Shown piece after piece: positions 57,758 through 64,000 of a DNA stretch of 64,000 nucleotides (within the stretch, counting starts at the first letter, position 1; every line of letters starts with the position of its first letter). The notes beneath the pieces are model-generated. The model had not been told where the DNA came from, ran no database searches, and saw only the letters and a list, made by a program, of their open reading frames with translations. The stretch is from contig CAWBKK010000010.1 of assembly GCA_963789355.1 (NCBI GenBank), positions 1 through 64,000 of the forward strand, given 5' to 3'. Both the position numbers and the translations under genes were made by a program. This stretch comes from Gaiellasilicea sp963789355 (lineage in GTDB: Bacteria; Actinomycetota; Thermoleophilia; Gaiellales; Gaiellaceae).

Positions 57758-59611
57758 GTGCCAGACATCAAGGGGAAACTGAAGTCGATTCCGGCCCGAC
57801 CCGGTGTCTACCTCTTCCGGGACGAGCACGGCGACGTCCTCTACGTCGGCAAGGCGAAGTCGCTCCGGCCGCGAGTGCGCTCGTACTTCCAGGAGGGGCG
57901 GGGGGACAACCGCGCCTCGATCCCGCGGCTCGTTCCGCGAATCGCCGACCTCGAGGTGATCGTCACCGGCAGCGAGGTCGAGGCGCTCCACCTGGAGCAG
58001 AACCTCGTCAAGCGCCACCGGCCCCCGTTCAACGTGCGCCTGCGCGACGACAAGTCGTTCCCCTACATCGCGGTCACGATCGAGGACGAGTACCCGCGGG
58101 TCATGTTCACGCGTGAGCGCCATCGCCGCGGCGTCCTCTACTTCGGGCCGTACGCGAACGCGAAGAAGGTGCGGGAGACGCTCGACGTGCTCAACCGCGT
58201 CTTCCAGTTCCGGCCCTGCGAAGGGCCGAAGCCGGGCCGCCATTCCGGGATCCCGTGCCTCGACTTCCACATCGAGCGCTGCCATGCGCCGTGCGTCGAG
58301 TACATCTCGAAGGACGCCTACCGCGAGCTGATCGAGAGCGTGATCAACTTTCTCTCCGGCGACACGAAGACGATCGTCCGCCAGCTGCAGGCGCAGATGC
58401 GCGAGGCGTCCGCCGACGAGCGCTTCGAGGATGCGGCCCGCTACCGCAACCGGCTCTTCGCGATCGAGAACCTCGCCGAGAAGCAGGGTGCGGACCGGCG
58501 CGAGACGGGCTCGATCGACGTGCTCGGGGTCGCCGCGGAGGGCGACCGTGCCGCGGTGCAGGTCTTCCCACTCCGCGGCGGCAAGATGATCGACCGGCAC
58601 GGCTTCCAGCTCGAAAACGTCGAGGGGCAGGACGTGACCACGGTGCTGGAGGCGTTCGCGCTCGAGTACTACGGGAACGCACCCTCGATCCCGCCGCAGA
58701 TCGTCGTCCCGCCGGAGGCGACCGGGCTCGAGGCGTTGCAGGAGTTCCTCTCGGAGCTGCGCGGCTCGCGCGTGGAGGTGCGGATCCCGGCGCGCGGGGA
58801 GAAGCGGCGCCTCGCCGAGCTTGCCGGCCAGAACGCGCGGCTCGCGCTCGACTCGGAGCTGCTCGTCTCCGAGCAGAAGCAGCTCCGCCGCGTGCACGCG
58901 CTCGAGGAGCTGCGCGAGGCGCTCAACCTCGAGAGCCTTCCGCTTCGGATCGAGTGCTTCGACATCTCGAACATCCAGGGCCAGGAGATCGTCGGCTCGA
59001 TGGTCGTCTTCCAGGACGGGTTGGCGAAGAAGGCCCACTACCGGAAGTTCGGCGTCCGCGGGCTCGACGGCCAGGACGACTTCGCCGCGATGGCGGAGGT
59101 CGTCTCGCGGCGCTTCGCCCGCCTGCGCACGGGCACGGAGGAGGAGTACGACGAGGGCTTCGCGACGGCGCCGAACCTCGTCGTGATCGACGGCGGCAAG
59201 GGTCAGCTCTCGGCGGCGCTGACCGCGATGCAGGCGTACGAGCTGCCGCGCGTCGCCGTGATCTCGCTGGCGAAGCGCGTCGAGGAGATCTTCGTCCCGC
59301 ACCGGTCGGATCCGATCCTGCTCGACCCCCACAGCGCCGGCTTGCAACTTCTCCAACGTGTTCGGGACGAGGCGCATCGGTTCGCGCTCGGCTTCCACCG
59401 GCAGCGTCGCTCCGCACGGGCGCGCGAGTCGCTCTTCGACACGCTCGAGGGCGTCGGCCCGGCCAGGCGGCGGGCGCTGATCCGGCACTTCGGCTCGACG
59501 GAGAGCGTGATCGCGGCGAGCCAGGAGGAGCTGGAGGGCGTTCCCGGGATCCCGGCGAAGACCGCGCGCTCGATCTACGCGCAGCTGCACAGGACCGGCA
59601 GCCCCGGCTAG
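57758..59611 (+). CDS. uvrC: Excinuclease ABC subunit C (UvrC)
   Basis: Makes the dual incisions in nucleotide excision repair with UvrB. 617 residues, full length. GIY-YIG nuclease domain (about 8-95; RPGVYLFRDEHGDVLYVGKA). Cys cluster around CEGPKPGRHSGIPCLDFHIERC. UVR UvrB-binding motif (about 205-240). RNase-H-like 5' nuclease domain with FDISNIQGQE and VIDGGKGQL. C-terminal helix-hairpin-helix pair (LFDTLEGVGPARRRALIRHF). GTG 57758 matches the family N-terminus. The last bases CTAG are shared with the stop of the convergent GNAT gene. Confidence 0.97.
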   Translation: MPDIKGKLKSIPARPGVYLFRDEHGDVLYVGKAKSLRPRVRSYFQEGRGDNRASIPRLVPRIADLEVIVTGSEVEALHLEQNLVKRHRPPFNVRLRDDKSFPYIAVTIEDEYPRVMFTRERHRRGVLYFGPYANAKKVRETLDVLNRVFQFRPCEGPKPGRHSGIPCLDFHIERCHAPCVEYISKDAYRELIESVINFLSGDTKTIVRQLQAQMREASADERFEDAARYRNRLFAIENLAEKQGADRRETGSIDVLGVAAEGDRAAVQVFPLRGGKMIDRHGFQLENVEGQDVTTVLEAFALEYYGNAPSIPPQIVVPPEATGLEALQEFLSELRGSRVEVRIPARGEKRRLAELAGQNARLALDSELLVSEQKQLRRVHALEELREALNLESLPLRIECFDISNIQGQEIVGSMVVFQDGLAKKAHYRKFGVRGLDGQDDFAAMAEVVSRRFARLRTGTEEEYDEGFATAPNLVVIDGGKGQLSAALTAMQAYELPRVAVISLAKRVEEIFVPHRSDPILLDPHSAGLQLLQRVRDEAHRFALGFHRQRRSARARESLFDTLEGVGPARRRALIRHFGSTESVIAASQEELEGVPGIPAKTARSIYAQLHRTGSPG

Positions 59612-60084
59612 CCGGCCGCTCGCTCCATCTCGACGAACTCCCATTCGCCACCGTTCGTGGCGTGGAGGTACACACGAACGGGCGTAAACCCGGCACGCTC
59701 GTAGACCGTGATCGCGCGCCGGTTGAACGTCGCCACGCAGAGCACGAACCGCTGCGGCCGGAAGCGACTCCGTCCGTACGCGAGCCCCGCCTCCAGGAAG
59801 GCGCCTCCGAGGCCCCGCCCGGTCCGATCCGGATGAAGCCCCAGCCCGACCTCGATCGTCTCCGCGGCCTTGGGCTTGAAGCCGAAGAAGCCCACGAGGT
59901 CCGCGTGTTCGTCGTCGGCGGAGTGGTAGGCGTCACCGCGCAGAGCCGGCGTGAGGAGCTCGGCGAGATCGTTCGGGTCGGCCGACCAGTCGTAGAAATC
60001 GAACGGAGCGGGGTACTGCCACCGTGCGATCGCTTCTGCGTCCGCCTGCGTCATCGGCCGAATCGCGAAGGCGACCTCGCTCAC
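59608..60084 (-). CDS. GNAT family N-acetyltransferase
   Basis: 158 residues from GTG 60084. IRPMTQADAEAIARWQY begins the domain; GLGLHPDRTGRGLGGAFLEAGL holds the acetyl-CoA R/Q-x-x-G-x-G/A loop, followed by LCVATFNRRAITVYERAGF, the usual motif A-B segment. Substrate unknown (amine or protein N-terminus). It is coupled to the membrane protein gene by a GTGA overlap. Confidence 0.87.
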   Translation of the reverse strand: MSEVAFAIRPMTQADAEAIARWQYPAPFDFYDWSADPNDLAELLTPALRGDAYHSADDEHADLVGFFGFKPKAAETIEVGLGLHPDRTGRGLGGAFLEAGLAYGRSRFRPQRFVLCVATFNRRAITVYERAGFTPVRVYLHATNGGEWEFVEMERAAG

Positions 60085-61019
60085 GTGTCCGGTGCGGCGC
60101 GCTTGCCGGTCAGGGAGCGCCAGTCGGTGTGGCCGAGGGTGAGGAAGAGGGCGGTGAAGCCGATGATCACGTTCGTCGTGATCAGCGTCAGCTTCATCCC
60201 GACGCTGAACGCGAGCAGCGTCGCCCGCCCGATCCCGGTGCCCTTGAAGACGTAGACGATGAACGCCTGCTCGGTGCCGATCCCGCCGGGGGAGATCGGG
60301 ACGAGCGTCGCCAGGCTCTGGGTCACCTGGACGAGGAGGACGTTCTTGAGCGACTGCGGGATCCCGAACGCGTCGAGGAAGAACCAGATCGCGACGAACC
60401 GAAGCAGCCAGTCGCCGGCCTGCCAGAGCGCGACCTCCCGGAGGTACTGCGTCTTGTCGGCGGTCACCGCGAATCCTTGCTTGACCCGGACCTTGAACTC
60501 GGCGATGTGGAGCCGGAGCCAGAAGAACCCGATCACGCCGAAGATCGCGAGCACGACCAGGAGGACGAACGAGAACTCGGGGTTGGCGGCGAAGAAACCG
60601 AAGTCGAACCCGGGCAGGCGGCCGAGCGAGCCGACGCCGGGCAGGACACCGAGCGTCAGCGCATACGTGAAGATCAGCAGCGCCATGGCCGTGTCGAAGA
60701 ACGAGAGCACGAGCAGCGTCGAGGCGAGCGTCGTGTAGGTGCTGGTCGGCACGGCCCGGTGGGCGAGGAAGAGACGGACGGCGTCGCCTGCGCGCGCCGG
60801 GATGATCGCGTTGACGCCGACGCCCGAGAGATAGGACGCGTAGATCGGCCGCCACGGCACGGACTCGTCCGGGTACGACGCCGCGATCGTGTTGCGCCAC
60901 GCACGGCTCGTGCACACCGTCTTCAGCAGGTGCGCGACGACCGCGAGCCCGAGCGCGGTGAACTCGACCGCGGCAAGCTGCTCGAAGAAGACCCGGATCG
61001 CGTGGAGGACGTCGCCCAC
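60081..61019 (-). CDS. Flippase-like/LPG synthase TM-domain membrane protein
   Basis: 312 residues with about eight membrane helices. GVNAIIPARAGDAVRLFLA (about 70-88) and LATLVPISPGGIGTEQAF are the conserved P-R-A-G-D and PGGIG loops of the UPF0104/lysylphosphatidylglycerol-synthase membrane domain (YbhN-like). No C-terminal synthetase part exists, so it probably flips or exports a lipid rather than aminoacylating it. GTG 61019. Confidence 0.83.
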   Translation of the reverse strand: MGDVLHAIRVFFEQLAAVEFTALGLAVVAHLLKTVCTSRAWRNTIAASYPDESVPWRPIYASYLSGVGVNAIIPARAGDAVRLFLAHRAVPTSTYTTLASTLLVLSFFDTAMALLIFTYALTLGVLPGVGSLGRLPGFDFGFFAANPEFSFVLLVVLAIFGVIGFFWLRLHIAEFKVRVKQGFAVTADKTQYLREVALWQAGDWLLRFVAIWFFLDAFGIPQSLKNVLLVQVTQSLATLVPISPGGIGTEQAFIVYVFKGTGIGRATLLAFSVGMKLTLITTNVIIGFTALFLTLGHTDWRSLTGKRAAPDT

Positions 61020-61036
61020 GCGCTCAGGCTAACGCG

Positions 61037-62687
61037 CTACGGCTTCTCGGCCCCGTCGGATCCCATGAACGGGTAGCGGTAGTCGGTCGGCGGGACGAAC
61101 GTCTCCTTGATCGTCCGCGGGCTGACCCAGCGGATCAGGTTCCACATCGAGCCGGCCTTGTCGTTCGTGCCCGATGCGCGCGAGCCGCCGAACGGCTGCT
61201 GGCCGACGACGGCGCCCGTCGGCTTGTCGTTGACGTAGAAGTTGCCGGCCGCGTAGCGGAGCTTCTGGTGCGCCTCCTCGACGGCGAAGCGGTCGTCGGC
61301 GAAGACGGCGCCGGTGAGCCCGTACGGAGCACCCTGGTCGACGAGGTCGAGCGTGTCGCTCCAGCGCTTGTCGTCGTAGACGTAGGTCGTGACGACCGGC
61401 CCGAACAGCTCCTCGTTCATCGTCCGATAGCCCGGATCCTCGGTCTGGATCACGGTCGGCGAGACGAAGTAGCCCTCGCTGTCGTCGTAGTCGCCGCCGG
61501 CGACGATCTCGGCCTTGCCGGACGCGCGGGCCTCGTCGATCGCGTCCTTCTGCGTCTTGAAGGAGCCGCTGTCGATCACGGCGCCCATGAAGTTGGAGAA
61601 GTCGGAGACGTCGCCCATCCGCAGCTCCGCGACTTGGGCCTCGAGCCGCTCGCGCAGCTCCGGCCACATGCTCTTGGGTGCGTAGACGCGCGAGGCGGCC
61701 GAGCACTTCTGACCCTGGTACTCGAAGGAGCCGCGCACGATCGCGGTCGCGACCTCGGCGGCGTCGGCGCTCGGGTGCGCCACGATGAAGTCTTTGCCGC
61801 CCGTTTCCCCGACGATCCGCGGGTAGTTGCGGTAGCGCGCGATGTTGCCCCCGACCGTGTTCCACATCGACTGGAAGACCGGCGTCGAGCCGGTGAAGTG
61901 GATCCCGGCGAGCTCAGGGCTCGCGAGCGCGGCGTCGCCGATGGTGGCGCCGGAACCGTAGACGACGTTGATCACGCCGTCCGGGAGGCCCGCCTCGCGC
62001 AGGATCTGCAGCGTGTAGTGGGCCGACGAGGGCAGCGGTCGAGGCGGGCTTCCACACGACCGTGTTCCCCATCAGCGCCGGAGAGCCCGTGAGGTTGCCG
62101 CCGATGGCCGTGAAGTTGAAGGGGCTGACCGCGAAGACGAAGCCCTCGAGCGGCCGGTACTCCATCCGGTTCCAGACCCCCGCCGAGGAGACCGGCTGCT
62201 CGGAGTAGATCCGGAGCATGAACTCGACGTTGTAGCGCCAGAAGTCGATCAGCTCGGCGGCGGCGTCGATCTCGGCCTGGTGTGAGGTCTTGGACTGGTT
62301 CAGCATCGTCGCGGCCACGAGCGTCGAGCGCCAGGGGCCCGCGAGCAGCTCGGCGGCGCGGAGGAAGACGGACGCGCGCTCCTCCCAGGGCAGGCGCGAC
62401 CAGTCGGCGTGGGCAGCGCGCGCGGCGTCGACCGCCTGCTGCACGTGCTCGGGGCCGCCCTTCGCGACGTCGGCGAGGACGTGCGCCTTGCGGTGCGGCA
62501 TCACGGCCTGCGTCGTCTCCTTGGTCTCGATCTCCTTCCCGCCGATCACGATCGGGATCGAGATCCGCTCGCCTGCCATCTGGGCGAGGCGGACGCGCAG
62601 CTCCTCGCGCTCGGGCGTGCCGGGTGCGTAGGTCTTCGGCGGCTCGTTCACGGGGGCGGGCGGGCGGAACACACCGGGAGCGCTCAT
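61037..62687 (-). CDS. pruA: 1-pyrroline-5-carboxylate (glutamate semialdehyde) dehydrogenase, one frameshift
   Basis: Oxidises glutamate-5-semialdehyde to glutamate in proline catabolism. About 550 residues in total. The first frame (ATG 62687) includes YRPLEGFVFAVSPFNFTAIG and NTVVWKPASTAAL; the second continues SAHYTLQILREAGLPDG, then FTGSTPVFQSMW, GETGGKDF (catalytic Glu) and YQGQKCSAASR (catalytic Cys). One extra base near 62028 separates them; without it the join reads AAL-SAHY, as in intact PruA proteins. Error or null mutation. No proline dehydrogenase is adjacent. Confidence 0.88.
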
Positions 62688-62713
62688 GGCGACCGATTGT
62701 AGAGTCGGTACCG

Positions 62714-63274
62714 ATGCGCGTGACGCGGCATCCCTACGAGATCGCCGGCTGGGGAGTGGGGGAGCTGTGGATCGGAGACGGCGAGGTGGTCGTCGCCCAC
62801 GACCCGCCGACCCTCGGCGTCCGCTTCGACGGCGCTGCCCCCCAAACGGCCCCCAGGGGCACCCCGGGTGTCCCTACGGAAACGCTATCGGACACATCTC
62901 GACGAAAGGGGAACTGCTTCGTGCCGGGTTTGCTCCAACGTCTCCACAGCTATTTCGCGGGCGAGCGGGTGGCGTTCGCGGACGTTCCGCTCGACGAGGA
63001 CTGGCCGACGCCGTTTCAGGCCTCGCTCGCGGGCGCGCTGCGGAACGTGCCGTGGGGCGAGGTCGTCAGCTACGGCGAGCTCTCGGCGCTCGCCGGCCGG
63101 GCCCGCGCCGCTCGTGCCGCCGGCACCTTCTGCGCCGAAAACCGCTTCTCGCTCTTCGTCCCCTGCCACCGCGTGGTCTCCGTCGGCGGCATCGGCGGCT
63201 ACGGCTCGCTCGGGGTCGAATACAAGCGCCGGCTCCTGGCGCTGGAGGGGACGAGGTTCGATGGCGCTCTCTGA
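62714..63274 (+). CDS. ogt: Methylated-DNA--protein-cysteine methyltransferase (Ogt type)
   Basis: Removes O6-alkyl groups from guanine by suicide transfer to Cys. 186 residues. The DNA-binding helix-turn-helix is in VPWGEVVSYGELSALAGRARAARAAG; the acceptor Cys is in FVPCHRVV. Between the N-terminal beta domain and the helix GLLQRLHSYFAGE lies a roughly 28-residue Pro/Thr/Arg-rich stretch (62847-62925) not expected in the family. The gene overlaps the whiA start by 14 bases. Confidence 0.88.
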   Translation: MRVTRHPYEIAGWGVGELWIGDGEVVVAHDPPTLGVRFDGAAPQTAPRGTPGVPTETLSDTSRRKGNCFVPGLLQRLHSYFAGERVAFADVPLDEDWPTPFQASLAGALRNVPWGEVVSYGELSALAGRARAARAAGTFCAENRFSLFVPCHRVVSVGGIGGYGSLGVEYKRRLLALEGTRFDGAL

Positions 63275-64000
63275 GGAGCTCCGCTCCGAGCTGGCGGCGA
63301 TCGTGCCGGCCCGCGGCTGCTGCCGCCTCGCAGAGGTATCCGCTCTCTTCCACTCGGCGGGGAGCATCCACTTGCAAGGGCGTGGCCGAGTCGCGCTCCA
63401 CCTCGACGTCTCCACCTCGGCCGTGGCGCGTCGCGCCTTCTCGCTCCTGCGCCAGCTCGGGATCCACTCCGAGATCCGCACCTACAGGCGACGAGCGTTC
63501 GACCGGGCGACCCGCTACCAGCTCCATGTGACCGGCGAGGACGCGTCGCTCGCGTCGCTGGTCGAGGCGGGCGTTCTCGACGCTCGCCACGCCCCGGTGG
63601 AGCGGCCGCCGAAGCGGGTCGTCGGTCGCGCCTGCTGCCGGGGCGCATACCTGCGTGGAGCGCTCCTCGGCGGCGGTTCGCTCTCCGGCCCGCGCTCGCC
63701 TCACCTCGAGCTCAGAACGACGTCGCTCGAAGGCGCCGAATTCCTGCGCTCGGTCGCGGCGGCCTGCGATGTTCGCCTCAGCGTGCTCGACCGCGTGCGA
63801 CACGCCGTCGCCTACGCCAAGGGACTCGACGCGATCGAGTCCGTGCTCACGCTCGCGGGCGCAACCGACACCGTGCTCGCGTTCGAGGAACGGTCGATCG
63901 TGGCTGCGGCTCGGGGCGAGGCGAATCGGCTCGCGAACGCCGACCACGCCAACCTCGTCCGGACGAGCCGCGCCGCCCAGGAGCAGCTCGAGGCCGTGCG
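63261..64000 (+). CDS. whiA: WhiA sporulation/cell-division regulator, 5' part
   Basis: Transcription factor with a homing-endonuclease-like N-terminal domain, controlling cell division or sporulation genes in actinobacteria and Firmicutes. ATG 63261; about 246 codons lie in the window and the rest is beyond. Family blocks: GCCRLAEVSALFHSAG (about 19-34), CCRGAYLRGALLGGGSLSGP (about 129-148) and, near the end, ANRLANADHANLVRTS, the start of the helix-turn-helix region. In many actinobacteria whiA follows uvrC-rapZ-yvcK; here uvrC is near, but rapZ and yvcK are not between them. Confidence 0.92.
   Translation, partial: MALSEELRSELAAIVPARGCCRLAEVSALFHSAGSIHLQGRGRVALHLDVSTSAVARRAFSLLRQLGIHSEIRTYRRRAFDRATRYQLHVTGEDASLASLVEAGVLDARHAPVERPPKRVVGRACCRGAYLRGALLGGGSLSGPRSPHLELRTTSLEGAEFLRSVAAACDVRLSVLDRVRHAVAYAKGLDAIESVLTLAGATDTVLAFEERSIVAAARGEANRLANADHANLVRTSRAAQEQLEAV

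Noticed and set aside
57758..59644. Long leftward frame across uvrC
   Set aside because: Antisense to a full-length uvrC with every UvrC motif in place.

Overview
The window is about 68-70% GC and reads like a chromosomal segment from a high-GC actinobacterium. The start of whiA, HemQ-type heme synthesis, an adjacent dgt-dnaG pair, an ANTAR regulator, frequent GTG/TTG starts and GTGA stop-start overlaps point to Actinobacteriota. Gene content and style suggest the class Thermoleophilia (Gaiella/Solirubrobacter-like); this placement is inferred, not proven. I see no phage, insertion sequence or CRISPR array.

Layout. (1) 1-5 kb: housekeeping genes, with an M48 protease fragment, a histidine phosphatase, an SDR, dgt and dnaG. 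(2) 5-19.5 kb: exported and surface proteins, namely a CAP protein, two paralogous subtilases flanking an 814-aa secreted protein, a LuxR-type regulator, a low-complexity surface protein, a badly frameshifted Calx-beta adhesin, tRNA-Asn, a lysyl-oxidase-like protein and a LysM/SLT lytic enzyme. (3) 19.5-41.2 kb: a long, tightly coupled catabolic and uptake region. It holds an isomerase-like barrel, an FAD oxidoreductase, a three-subunit molybdenum hydroxylase with a CoxG-like protein, two LLM flavin enzymes, an M20 hydrolase, a FAH-family hydrolase, a VOC protein, two M24 proteins, an HMGL-like lyase/synthase, a Rid protein, two ketopantoate-reductase-like proteins and a complete Liv-type ABC importer. 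Shared palindromes upstream of its units suggest common control. The parts look like import and stepwise oxidation/hydrolysis of an N-containing, possibly heterocyclic, compound, but the substrate is unknown. (4) 41.2-46.9 kb: three overlapping paralogous CECx4C mini-proteins, divergent from an ANTAR regulator, then adenine deaminase, a secreted PHM-like/cupredoxin copper protein and a CHRD protein. (5) 47-57.7 kb: a third subtilase, tRNA-Leu, an acyl-ACP thioesterase, an Rsm22-type methyltransferase, Bcp, small membrane proteins, HemQ coupled to a thioredoxin-like lipoprotein with an in-frame TGA, and two tandem glycosidase-like proteins. (6) 57.7-64 kb: uvrC, a GNAT enzyme, a flippase-like membrane protein, pruA, ogt and the 5' part of whiA.

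The most striking item is at 53519-54070 (minus): a lipoprotein with a thioredoxin-like fold whose CxxC position reads TGA-Gly-Thr-Cys. The reading frame stays open and protein-like on both sides, and a hairpin with a GG-containing loop begins a few bases after the TGA. This is what a selenocysteine protein would look like.

Several genes carry single-base frameshifts: the Calx-beta gene (about seven), the Mo-hydroxylase large subunit, pruA and a small gene at 52.3-52.7 kb. They are either real decay or assembly noise, and sequence alone cannot decide.
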